The notes beneath the pieces are model-generated. The model was not told where the DNA came from. It saw nothing but the letters and a program-made list of their open reading frames with translations, and searched no databases. The position numbers were made by a program, and so were the translations under genes. Below, piece after piece: positions 55,600-63,323 of a DNA stretch of 64,000 bases. This DNA is from a virus, in the IMG/VR virus record IMGVR_UViG_3300023179_000017, positions 62,001-126,000 of that record; one strand, 5' to 3'. Position 1 is the stretch's first letter; every line of letters begins with the position of its first letter.

Positions 55600-56994
55600 G
55601 TGGGTTTCTGGGAAGGTTTTGAAAAAAAAGCTCGCTGCTGGAAAGGCTACAAACCCGTACCTGGAAAAAAACCGCTTAGCAAAGGCTCGTGTGAAAAGAT
55701 AGCTGACGACAAAACACTATATCGACCAAAGCCTTCTACCCGACCTGGGAAGAAATACATGGTCTACGTAAAAGGCCAGTCTGGAAACCCAAGGCTCATT
55801 CATTTTGGAGCGACAGGTTACAAACACAATTATTCAGAAGAAGCTAAGAAAAACTTTAGAGCTCGCCACAATTGCGAGGGAGCAAGTAAAGACACCCCTA
55901 AGTGGTGGGCCTGTAATTATCTGTGGGGCACCAAACAACCTGTTGGTACAAAGACAAATAAAAGCATTACAAAATCCGCAGGGGCTAAAACCAAAGCTTT
56001 AGTCAAATACATAGGGTCCACAGCGAAGGAAGAAGCATTGCACGAGCCAGAAAATGTATATCGCTGGCTTAGACGAGAAGTACACAGAAAATCGCTTAGA
56101 GACGCGGCCATAGGGGGAATTGGCGGAGCTGTTGCAGGAGCTGCACTCCCACAATCCGGCCCAGACAAGATTACACCAGAGCAAAAAGAAAAGAATAAAG
56201 AGTTTATGAACTGGTGGTCGTCACTCTCAAACTATGAACGTTCTAAAGAAGAAAACCGGCGCATCTTTAACTCTGGCTACGTACAAACTAAAGGCCAAAA
56301 AAGGCTTGGTGCGGCTATTGCTGGCGGATTAGGTTTGGGGACGGGTACTTTATTAGCAAGTGGCGTTGCTAGAAATGCGCGCGCAACTAGGGCGCAATTA
56401 AAATATGAAAACAGTTTGAAGGGGGCGTTTTGGCACACACCTAGCGGAATGGTGACGAGTCTCGACCCAAATGAAACTGCCAAGAACATTATAACTAAGT
56501 TTAAGGACGTAATTCATAAGCGCCCGCCAATTACTGTAAGGCACGGATTTTCTAATGACGTCGAACAAGTACCAGCAGCCGATGCTTACAACGAGCTTAT
56601 GCAGCGTTACAAAAGACGGAGACCGGCGTTTATGACCAGTGGTCCTTTTGCATCCCCCGAATCCCGAGCCGCCGACATACTACAAAATGAGATTGCAGGA
56701 AAAGTTTTTGAACAAGCGCGTACGGCAACAAAAGGTAATATCCCTGGAATTGTTAGCCGCCTTAAAGCTGAAGGAATAAAAGACTACAAGCAATTTGCTA
56801 GGAAGTACCACCCCGACGTACAGAGCGCAGATACGCCAAAAGAAATATCGGATAACTTTAGCGAGATATACAAAGCCTTTAGAGGAAATACCAACGACTC
56901 GGATGAAATTATTGAAAAGATTATTCGAGAGAATCAGGAAAAGATTAGAGCCGCAAATGCTGCCGTGAAGAAGTTTAAGCCTAGAGGAGAGTGA
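55600..56994 (+). CDS. Packaged-type J-domain protein with conserved Cys/His domain, 464 aa
   Basis: A GTG at 55600 starts MGFWEGFEKKARCWK, the recurrent motif. Residues about 45-115 form a domain with VYVKGQSGNPRLIHFG, FRARHNCEGAS and WWACNYLWG, a pattern I have seen in other phage virion proteins but cannot name. Two glycine zippers follow (GGIGGAVAGAAL about 170 and AIAGGLGLGTGTLLASG about 245). The C-terminal part (about 395-430) has YKQFARKYHPDVQ ... FSEIYKAF, a J-domain with the HPD tripeptide that stimulates Hsp70 ATPases. An injected protein that recruits host DnaK is a striking possibility. Confidence 0.65.
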   Translation: MGFWEGFEKKARCWKGYKPVPGKKPLSKGSCEKIADDKTLYRPKPSTRPGKKYMVYVKGQSGNPRLIHFGATGYKHNYSEEAKKNFRARHNCEGASKDTPKWWACNYLWGTKQPVGTKTNKSITKSAGAKTKALVKYIGSTAKEEALHEPENVYRWLRREVHRKSLRDAAIGGIGGAVAGAALPQSGPDKITPEQKEKNKEFMNWWSSLSNYERSKEENRRIFNSGYVQTKGQKRLGAAIAGGLGLGTGTLLASGVARNARATRAQLKYENSLKGAFWHTPSGMVTSLDPNETAKNIITKFKDVIHKRPPITVRHGFSNDVEQVPAADAYNELMQRYKRRRPAFMTSGPFASPESRAADILQNEIAGKVFEQARTATKGNIPGIVSRLKAEGIKDYKQFARKYHPDVQSADTPKEISDNFSEIYKAFRGNTNDSDEIIEKIIRENQEKIRAANAAVKKFKPRGE

Positions 56995-57028
56995 TTAGGC
57001 TTCTCAATACAACAATACCTACTTTAAT

Positions 57029-57535
57029 ATGAGCAAATTCTGGAAGGGCTTTCGAAAGCATGTCTCCACTGTAGCTATCATTTGTGGGGACGAAATGCTG
57101 ATTGGACGTAGAAAAGATAACGGCAAGTGGACCAATCCGGGCGGGCATTTGAATAAAGACGAAGACCCCGCGGCTGGCGCTATTAGAGAGGTCAAAGAAG
57201 AGTCCGGTGTCGACTGTGAAAAATTAGAACACCTCGTCACAAAAAAAGTCATAAGCCCAATAGGGAAGCGCCTAGTCATTCATGCCTTTAAATGCAAACT
57301 TTCCAAAAAACCTAAAACAACTACTGAGCTAGATCCAGATAATGAGATATCATCATGGAAGTGGATATCTATTAAAGATGGCCTTCCAGACGAAATCTTA
57401 AAGAATCTCCACAGCCCTAAGAATGTTTTACTAGAGGCTTTGGGGCTTCAGAAAAAGGCCGCCACAATAACGCAGAGCGGTAGTGGCGAGTTCTGGTCTG
57501 GGTTTAATAAGCACGCATCCACCAACCCCCTTTAA
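57029..57535 (+). CDS. Nudix hydrolase with head-targeting-like motif at both ends, 168 aa
   Basis: The Nudix box GGHLNKDEDPAAGAIREVKEESGV (shortened here: G, then REVKEESG at about 52-59) is complete, so the enzyme should hydrolyse a nucleoside diphosphate linked to another group. The N-terminus is MSKFWKGFRKHV and the C-terminus has GEFWSGFNKHASTNPL, two copies of the recurrent motif. A role in removing NAD-type or oxidised nucleotides, or RNA caps, early after injection is plausible. A short 34-base spacer separates it from the previous gene. Confidence 0.75.
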   Translation: MSKFWKGFRKHVSTVAIICGDEMLIGRRKDNGKWTNPGGHLNKDEDPAAGAIREVKEESGVDCEKLEHLVTKKVISPIGKRLVIHAFKCKLSKKPKTTTELDPDNEISSWKWISIKDGLPDEILKNLHSPKNVLLEALGLQKKAATITQSGSGEFWSGFNKHASTNPL

Positions 57536-57548
57536 GGAGGACGGACCC

Positions 57549-57770
57549 TTGAGAGTCAAAGCCGAAGACCTAAAGATGCTCATGGACTATCTAGAAAAAG
57601 AAATTGTTGATACAGTAGATATAGATATCGGAAGCGACAAATTCTCTATTGGCTTCAAATTTGTAGATGAAGAAAACAGAGAGTGCAACATCATTATCTA
57701 TCAAGATATCAGAGACATGAAGCCAGACCTGATAAAAAAGATGGCTTTAAATACCAGGATCAAAAAGTGA
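57549..57770 (+). CDS. Hypothetical protein, 73 aa
   Basis: The TTG at 57549 is preceded by AAGGAGG with 8-base spacing, a better start than the in-frame codon at 57483, which overlaps the Nudix gene. The product is acidic with alternating strands (DTVDIDIGSDKFSIGFKFV). Function unknown. Confidence 0.5.
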   Translation: MRVKAEDLKMLMDYLEKEIVDTVDIDIGSDKFSIGFKFVDEENRECNIIIYQDIRDMKPDLIKKMALNTRIKK

Positions 57771-57937
57771 AAAAACTTCAGTTTGAAGTAGACGAACAAA
57801 CCTACCAAGATGTTGAGGCAGCAGCTAAGTCTCTTAAAGTGTCTGTGGAAGATTTTGTAAAGTCTATGTTCATTCAGGGCTTGCTCGCTCTTAATACTGC
57901 TGTGGAGGTTATGCGCAAAAAACAACAAGGGGGATAA
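57767..57937 (+). CDS. Small ribbon-helix-helix-like protein, 56 aa
   Basis: The GTG at 57767 overlaps the previous stop. The protein has strand KKLQFEVDEQ, helix TYQDVEAAAKSL, and helix SVEDFVKSMFIQGLLAL, the order of small RHH DNA-binding proteins. It ends directly at the start of the caspase-like gene and may regulate it. Confidence 0.5.
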   Translation: MKKLQFEVDEQTYQDVEAAAKSLKVSVEDFVKSMFIQGLLALNTAVEVMRKKQQGG

Positions 57938-58735
57938 ATGAAATGTTTCATTCTCTTGCTCTTTATTTGCACATCGTTACACGCTTTAGATAGAGGGATA
58001 GTCGATAGTCCAAAAACAAAAAACTCAGCACTTCTAGTCAGCGCCGCAAACGGCCTTCCCGGCCTTGAATACGACATCAAAAACTTAGAAGAAATCACTA
58101 CCCACAAAAGCAACAACTTCTTTGTAAAGAAGCTTCAAAAAGGAAAAGGTACAGCAAGTAACATTGCTGAATCTCTTTTTGAGTTGGCCAACGACTCAAC
58201 TAAAGACGCTACCTATCTTTTTTATTTTACAGGCCATGGGTCCAAAGGATCTATTCTTACTGAAGATAAGACCCTGCGGATTGAACAGATTAGACAGGCC
58301 CTCGTACTTGGCCGCCAGAATCACGGACCTATGAAAAGGCTCGTGTTTATTTTGGACTCTTGCTTCTCGGGCTCTTTGATCGACCCGCTTAGAAACCTAA
58401 AACCCTTTGCCCTGTTAGATTCGGAGATTGCTTCTCAGAGTATGCTTCAAGATGTCATTGATATTTTTGAAACAAGAGACGGGGAGGAGCCTCTGTATCA
58501 GTCCCTTCTAGCTTTTGTATCGGCTCAATCCGACGAGACTTGCCTTGCTGGAAGCTCGGGTTCTGCCTTTACGGTAGCTCTAAAGAAAGCTTGGATCAAA
58601 GGAATGGAAAGCGGATATACCATCAATCAGCTTATCTCTGAAACCAAGAAACTCACCAATGGCAGCCACCCAGCCGCAAGGCTTGTGCCTAGTTCATTAG
58701 GTGAGGAGAAGCTGTATGTTGAAGAGGTAAAATAA
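57938..58735 (+). CDS. Secreted caspase-like cysteine protease (peptidase C14 type)
   Basis: The 265-residue protein has a Sec signal peptide (MKCFILLLFICTSLHAL). It then has the two caspase-fold catalytic motifs: His in LFYFTGHGSKG (about 100) and Cys in FILDSCFSGSL (about 142), each after a hydrophobic strand. It also has the early ALLVSAANGLPGLEYDIKNL, as metacaspase-like proteins do. Caspase-like enzymes cut after Arg, Lys or Asp. A secreted form in a phage could act on envelope proteins of its host or of competing cells. It ends the plus-strand block and converges with a minus-strand gene by 47 bases. Confidence 0.8.
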   Translation: MKCFILLLFICTSLHALDRGIVDSPKTKNSALLVSAANGLPGLEYDIKNLEEITTHKSNNFFVKKLQKGKGTASNIAESLFELANDSTKDATYLFYFTGHGSKGSILTEDKTLRIEQIRQALVLGRQNHGPMKRLVFILDSCFSGSLIDPLRNLKPFALLDSEIASQSMLQDVIDIFETRDGEEPLYQSLLAFVSAQSDETCLAGSSGSAFTVALKKAWIKGMESGYTINQLISETKKLTNGSHPAARLVPSSLGEEKLYVEEVK

Positions 58736-59663
58736 AAGAGGTCTTTAACCTTCCCGACTTAGCGGCTCTTACGTTCTCATATCTAATTCGGCTGTAGTGT
58801 TTTTTACAGAGCCCCTTAGAAAAAGCTGCTACCCCTGTCTCACATTGAAGACAGTGTTTTATTTTGACGGGCCGTTCGTAGTCCATAGCGAGGCCTTTTT
58901 TGTATCGATAGTAGTGTATCGAGCAAAGACCTCGGCACCGGGCGGGCTTGTTGCATCCTGTAGTTTTATCAACCCCAAACTTGCAGGTCTTTCCTTTATT
59001 TTTTATTTCTTTTACCAAAGGTTTTTTTAAGATGTGCCTTGCGTAGTGAGTGCGGCAAAGGAGCTTACAGTAAGCTGGTTTTTGGCAGACCTTACAAACC
59101 TTGCCTTGGTTTTTAAAAAGTCGTGGTTTTAATCGATTGCCATGAAAGTCATACACACCGCGAACGTGGGAATCGATATGCTTTTTACAAAACCCGTTCC
59201 CCCGTGGCCTCTTACCACACCCAACAACTTTGCAGATATCTAGCTCCCCGTATTTCCAAATACGGATTCGCTTCCCAGTCTCTCTTCCCTCAAAGTCGAT
59301 AATCCCTTTTCGATACTGGTTGTAGTGGGTCGGGCAAAAGCCTTTTGTAATCTTTCCTTTCTTACCACACACAAAACAAGGAAAGTCCCTAGCATACCGA
59401 ACACGGCGAATATTAGGGTTCTGTGTTCCATCAGAAAGAAGTGCCCCTCGTTTATAAGCCCAGGAGTGCCTCTCACAAAACCCATGCCTTCTTGTTTTCT
59501 CTTCACACTCTTCAACTTTACACGTGCCACCCCTGACTTGAATGGGTTTGATAATCACTAGGTCTTGGGTCATGTTTCCTTTTTCAACCCACTTCCTGTG
59601 TTTATTACAAAGACCCCACCGCTGTATCCTCATGTTGTAGCATGAAGGAAAGCGACATCTCAT
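58689..59663 (-). CDS. Protein with seven tandem zinc-finger-like units, 324 aa
   Basis: The chain consists of seven units of the form C-x2/4-C-x(n)-G-[LF]-C-x2-H-x3-[YWH], for example CKVEECEEKTRRHGFCERHS and CKVCQKPAYCKLLCRTHYA. Each offers three Cys and one His for zinc. They are separated by short basic linkers and the protein is highly basic, so nucleic acid binding is likely. Isolated units of this type occur in phage HNH-type endonucleases, but no HNH domain is visible here. The start overlaps the upstream stop; the end overlaps the caspase-like gene. Confidence 0.65.
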   Translation of the reverse strand: MRCRFPSCYNMRIQRWGLCNKHRKWVEKGNMTQDLVIIKPIQVRGGTCKVEECEEKTRRHGFCERHSWAYKRGALLSDGTQNPNIRRVRYARDFPCFVCGKKGKITKGFCPTHYNQYRKGIIDFEGRETGKRIRIWKYGELDICKVVGCGKRPRGNGFCKKHIDSHVRGVYDFHGNRLKPRLFKNQGKVCKVCQKPAYCKLLCRTHYARHILKKPLVKEIKNKGKTCKFGVDKTTGCNKPARCRGLCSIHYYRYKKGLAMDYERPVKIKHCLQCETGVAAFSKGLCKKHYSRIRYENVRAAKSGRLKTSFILPLQHTASPHLMN

Positions 59664-60124
59664 ACTAGGGTACCTAACACTTCAAAGAGCTTAAGATTTA
59701 GTTTGTTGATGGATTCTTCAGATACATTCCACGAGCTTGCTAGGTCGACCGCTTTAAAAGTAATCTCTTGGATTTCCCAATCTTGCATAGGAAGCCAAAT
59801 TTTTACTTCTACCGTTTGGGGAATAACGTCATTCATCACTTTAGCAATCGCATATACCACTCTATCAATTGAAACTTTAAACGGCTTCTTCGTGTGATGG
59901 GCGCTAATGTGCCAGACGTAATCTTCCCCATGCCAGCCATGCTGAATCCTTATCCACCCAGATACCTGGTCAACCAAAGAGGGAGCCGAAATCTGATCGG
60001 GCTGACCCCCTGTGACTCGTGAGAAGCTATTTGGATCTGTGACTAGCGGTTTAATCACCTCCATAAAAGTTTCTACTTGTTCTTCCGGAGTATTGAATAT
60101 GTCATCAAGGATGTTCTTTTCCAT
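59660..60124 (-). CDS. Hypothetical protein, 154 aa
   Basis: The ATG at 60124 follows GGGGGCGTA and overlaps the upstream stop (TAATG). The product has a beta-rich central part (WIRIQHGWHGEDYVWHIS, TVEVKIWLPMQDW) and a helical end. I do not recognise it. Confidence 0.5.
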   Translation of the reverse strand: MEKNILDDIFNTPEEQVETFMEVIKPLVTDPNSFSRVTGGQPDQISAPSLVDQVSGWIRIQHGWHGEDYVWHISAHHTKKPFKVSIDRVVYAIAKVMNDVIPQTVEVKIWLPMQDWEIQEITFKAVDLASSWNVSEESINKLNLKLFEVLGTLV

Positions 60125-60552
60125 TACGCCCCCAAAGTTTGGTAGATTAAATCCTGAGGATCTAACCACATAGTTTTAAAACGACTAAGCCCATCTTTAA
60201 AAGAACCCGTATCCCAATTACCATTTTCTGGTATAGCGGTATGCGGGATTAAAAACATTTCTTTTGTTTCGCCAATAGCCACAAGACCAAATGCCAAATT
60301 GCCAGAGAGCTTAACACTTTCTAAAAAGGTTTGCTGCTCTCCAGTAAAAGGGTGTTTTAGTAGTTGTGCTTTGTCGCTGGGCCATTCTCTTGCGTATTTA
60401 CATTCGAGTGCCAGCGTCTTTCCAAAACCAAAAATAAGAAAGTCGCTAATCCCAATAGTAAATTTATCAGAGGCCTTAATCATAAAAACTCTAGGTTGTA
60501 GCCGCCTAAGTGCTTTACTTAAGGCGGCATTGAATTCATTTTCGTTCTTCAT
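60124..60552 (-). CDS. PD-(D/E)XK-like nuclease, 142 aa
   Basis: The sequence has the order of small VRR-NUC or resolvase-type nucleases: an N-terminal helix with NEFNAALSKALRRL, strand GISDFLIFGFG containing the first metal-binding Asp, then LALECKYA as the ExK motif, and a helix EQQTFLESVKLSG with a following strand. Such enzymes cut branched or damaged DNA. It lies in the minus-strand block near the second SSB, so a recombination role fits. Confidence 0.68.
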   Translation of the reverse strand: MKNENEFNAALSKALRRLQPRVFMIKASDKFTIGISDFLIFGFGKTLALECKYAREWPSDKAQLLKHPFTGEQQTFLESVKLSGNLAFGLVAIGETKEMFLIPHTAIPENGNWDTGSFKDGLSRFKTMWLDPQDLIYQTLGA

Positions 60553-61160
60553 GGGAAAAGCTCCATCGTCCAGTCCCGCACAACACCGTCATTTATCTTA
60601 TTCATCTCCACGGAGTTAATTTTTCCGTGGTCGATATTTGTAATAATGTGTGGGCGCTGTTTTTTTGTTTCAAATACAGAGTTAATAATTTGCGGTGCTG
60701 GTTTAGTCTCTAGCACTACCCTTAGCTCATCAGAGTTTAAACAGGGCATTGTTCTCCATTCTTTTTCGTACTTGTCTGAATAGCGTGGAATCCACGTGTG
60801 ATTCGTCATATGTACAACAAGAGGAGAGAACTTAAACCAGTTCCACCCTTTAGCTAGAATGTCGCCCAAGGTGTTTTTAAGAACACTTTGAGCTTCTTCT
60901 TTACTAGCTTCTGGGTGCGGTAACCCAAGATCCTGCCTGACCATCATCTCAAATAGGTCAATGGCTGCTTCTTGATGGAGCAAAACATTTTCTCTGTAAG
61001 CTTTAATATCTTTGTCTAAAACTGCTTTTTGAATAGCGCCGACTAGGTGTCTAAGGTAACCATCAAAAGGCGGCAGTTTTTTAGCGAAGTCTACAAACCC
61101 GTTAAGCGAGTCTCTAGACACAGAGTCCCTATAGGACTCGAAGTGGTCATGTAAATTCAT
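60549..61160 (-). CDS. Hypothetical protein, 203 aa
   Basis: I do not recognise this protein. The N-terminal 100 residues are helical (LRHLVGAIQKAVLDKDIKAY), the C-terminal part is mixed. It overlaps the nuclease gene by 4 bases and lies just after the SSB-like gene, so all three are probably co-transcribed. Confidence 0.45.
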   Translation of the reverse strand: MNLHDHFESYRDSVSRDSLNGFVDFAKKLPPFDGYLRHLVGAIQKAVLDKDIKAYRENVLLHQEAAIDLFEMMVRQDLGLPHPEASKEEAQSVLKNTLGDILAKGWNWFKFSPLVVHMTNHTWIPRYSDKYEKEWRTMPCLNSDELRVVLETKPAPQIINSVFETKKQRPHIITNIDHGKINSVEMNKINDGVVRDWTMELFP

Positions 61161-61168
61161 AGTTGCTC

Positions 61169-61588
61169 CTACTGGATGAGTTCTTCAATCCGCTCAATGG
61201 CAGATTTTAGATCTCGACTTTTTCGTAGGATTTCCACAGCTTGTTTTAAACCTTGACGATAGTTGACTGTATCAAGCGAATCATCCGGATATACTGCAAA
61301 GGTTCTCACCCTTGTGTGGTCTTGTCCGTCAACACTGTCCTGACGAAGATAACCATCAATCGTATATCGACTTCCCTGTTTTACTTTTTGTGCCGTTACT
61401 TCAGCGCTCTTACCGAGGCTTTCGATTTTGATAATATTGGCTTTTAATTGAGCGCTTCCGTTCTTATCGATGAACCGCTCATTAACTTGGATAGTAAAAG
61501 TAGCGAAGGGTGTTTTAGATGCGAGTCTGGTTAGTACAGGTTGGGTAATAACTAAACCGCTGATCCAGACTTTGTTGATATCGCCCAT
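61169..61588 (-). CDS. Second SSB-like OB-fold protein, 139 aa
   Basis: The sequence INKVWISGLVITQPVLTRLASKTPFATFTIQVNERF matches the SSB pattern of a first strand, a PxLT(R/K) turn and a FxIxVN strand, and VKQGSRYTIDGYLRQDS fits the later strands. The C-terminus is a helix without the acidic tip, so it may not recruit the same partners as the SSB at 12842. Two SSB-like proteins may serve different stages or DNA structures. Its start is covered by a hairpin. Confidence 0.75.
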   Translation of the reverse strand: MGDINKVWISGLVITQPVLTRLASKTPFATFTIQVNERFIDKNGSAQLKANIIKIESLGKSAEVTAQKVKQGSRYTIDGYLRQDSVDGQDHTRVRTFAVYPDDSLDTVNYRQGLKQAVEILRKSRDLKSAIERIEELIQ

Positions 61589-61595
61589 GTGTTCT

Positions 61596-61636
61596 CCCCG
61601 TAATATGCTGTGTAATAAACACAGAATATCACGGGG
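61596..61636 (-). promoter_or_regulatory. Hairpin covering the ribosome site of the second SSB
   Basis: CCCCGT/ACGGGG, ATAT/ATAT and CTGTGT/ACACAG form a 41-base hairpin with two symmetric mismatches. On the minus-strand RNA the CGGGGA arm includes the Shine-Dalgarno GGGGAG before ATG 61588, so translation may be controlled, for example by SSB itself. Confidence 0.55.
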
Positions 61637-61655
61637 ATAAACTGAATGGAAATCA

Positions 61656-62663
61656 CTAATTGGTTAATCTAGCCACGTTTCCATGAAGCTCTAATCGCTT
61701 TTTAGCGGCGATTTGAGCCAGCTGGCCGTTTCTAGAAAGGGTATGATAAAGCGCGTCGGCCTTACCGTGGTTAGGATGATGCTTACATTCCGTGTACTTA
61801 CAAAATTTAGATCCGCAGTTAGCGTTTCCAAATACTTGAATACCGCCATTTAAGCACTTCTCACAAATGTGTCGGTTGACCCCGTTTAGGTAAACCATTT
61901 CCACACACCACGACGAAAGCCCACAGCTTACGCAGCTTTCTGGCTGCCTATTTAAACGAGTGACATGTTCACTTGCAATCGGTACTCCCTCATACAAATA
62001 AGCGTATCCTTCCTTGTAAGCTTGATAAAACAGGTCATGATTATGAGTCCTAAATTCACGGCCAAAAGGACCTGCTATCCACAAGAAGGTAGCCCAAGCG
62101 GGTAACTTGAAGTAAGCGTTGATGACCTCTGTGTTGCCACCAGACGCTCTTTCAAGCCATTTCCTTGTTTCATTTGACACCGAGTCGATTCCCTCAGCAA
62201 AAGAATAAAACAGGGCGTCTTCAATTTCTTGGCCCATTCCATAAGGCAAGCTTTCAAGGCCTGGCTTTGCAATGAGCTCGTTAAAGACCACCTCGTCTTG
62301 CCCTTTCACATAAATAAAGGTCTCAAGCTTTTCTGGGTTCGCTTCGTGTTTTTGGTTATCGATAGTAACTTCGTAAGCGTACTCCATCCAGTCTTCACAA
62401 ACTTCCACATCGCTCACACCACACAGAAGTGAGTAAGGTGCGAAGGTATCCAAGTAGGAAAGGGTGACGCCAGCTCCTACGTCTATGACTTCTTTTGGCG
62501 GAACTGTAATATTAAAACGTTTAAATTGCTCCTCACAGAAGAGAACGGCCTCGTCTGGAACGTTACCATAATAGTCTACGTTCATTATTCCGTAGCCTGT
62601 GTCAGCAACCCAGTCGTATAGCGAGTGTTCCTTCTGATAGGTTTTGTTTCCTCCGATACGCAT
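61656..62663 (-). CDS. Hypothetical protein with Cys/His-rich C-terminus, 335 aa
   Basis: The first 230 residues are a mixed globular domain I do not recognise. The last 100 contain CVSCGLSSWCVE, ICEKCLNGG and CGSKFCKYTECKHH, which look like two zinc sites. The ATG is preceded by GAGGAGAATACT. It lies in the minus-strand accessory block. Confidence 0.55.
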   Translation of the reverse strand: MRIGGNKTYQKEHSLYDWVADTGYGIMNVDYYGNVPDEAVLFCEEQFKRFNITVPPKEVIDVGAGVTLSYLDTFAPYSLLCGVSDVEVCEDWMEYAYEVTIDNQKHEANPEKLETFIYVKGQDEVVFNELIAKPGLESLPYGMGQEIEDALFYSFAEGIDSVSNETRKWLERASGGNTEVINAYFKLPAWATFLWIAGPFGREFRTHNHDLFYQAYKEGYAYLYEGVPIASEHVTRLNRQPESCVSCGLSSWCVEMVYLNGVNRHICEKCLNGGIQVFGNANCGSKFCKYTECKHHPNHGKADALYHTLSRNGQLAQIAAKKRLELHGNVARLTN

Positions 62664-62941
62664 AGTATTCTCCTCAAATCTAGTGGTTTGGCAGTTACGC
62701 CAGATTTAAAATTTCCAACTCTTGAAACAAGACTCCAGTGTGGGTGCAACAAAAACTGTGGGGTCTTTGCTGAATAAAGCGCCCACTTCACAGGCCGCTT
62801 CCCATACTGAATAAACCTTGTTCCATTTTTATAATTTAAATAGTCCCATCCCCGACCAAGCCAACGAAAGCTTGACCAGTAGCAATCAACCGAATGCCCT
62901 GAACGGAACCTTGGTGCTAATTTTTTTATACCAAGCCACAT
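62585..62941 (-). CDS. Hypothetical basic protein, 118 aa
   Basis: I do not recognise this protein. It overlaps the next gene by 79 bases and the previous by 56, more than usual, so its ends are uncertain. The sequence is basic and aromatic (CYWSSFRWLGRGWDYLNYKNG). It starts with ATG 62941. Confidence 0.35.
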   Translation of the reverse strand: MWLGIKKLAPRFRSGHSVDCYWSSFRWLGRGWDYLNYKNGTRFIQYGKRPVKWALYSAKTPQFLLHPHWSLVSRVGNFKSGVTAKPLDLRRILCVSEETKPIRRNTRYTTGLLTQATE

Positions 62942-63275
62942 GCTCGTCTCCCCCTTCTGACCAACAAAACAGCAAGGCTGCCCATGCTGCTAAATGCAGT
63001 TGGTCGATTGTAATTGATTCAAATAGTTGTGCTTTGAGTCGGTACTCGAGAGGACCGATTAAGGCGTACTTCTCTGGCTCTGTGAGACCTGGGTGTTGAT
63101 ATCTATCAACCGCCTCATCAGCAGACCTAGGAAAATAATTGTTGTCAGAGACGTACTTAAGTACGAACTCACCAATGACATTGATGCATCTGTTGCTTGG
63201 GGCTTGCGCCTCAAAGCGAACAAATTGATCAAAGATAAAACAAGCTAACTCTGTCGGTATTGTCCACGGAAACAT
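62886..63275 (-). CDS. Hypothetical protein, 129 aa
   Basis: I do not recognise this protein. It is helical with aromatic residues (FIFDQFVRFEAQ, HLAAWAALLFCW). The ATG follows TAGGAGGATGGGATT, a good ribosome site located just after the hairpin at 63295-63323. Confidence 0.5.
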   Translation of the reverse strand: MFPWTIPTELACFIFDQFVRFEAQAPSNRCINVIGEFVLKYVSDNNYFPRSADEAVDRYQHPGLTEPEKYALIGPLEYRLKAQLFESITIDQLHLAAWAALLFCWSEGGDEHVAWYKKISTKVPFRAFG

Positions 63276-63294
63276 AATCCCATCCTCCTACGGG

Positions 63295-63323
63295 TAAGAC
63301 CCCATAGAAGAAGTGGGGTCTTA
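63295..63323. repeat. Intercistronic hairpin, 10-bp perfect stem
   Basis: TAAGACCCCA (63295-63304) pairs with TGGGGTCTTA (63314-63323) around a 9-base loop. It lies between two minus-strand genes and has no T-run, so RNA processing or stabilisation is likelier than termination. Confidence 0.55.
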
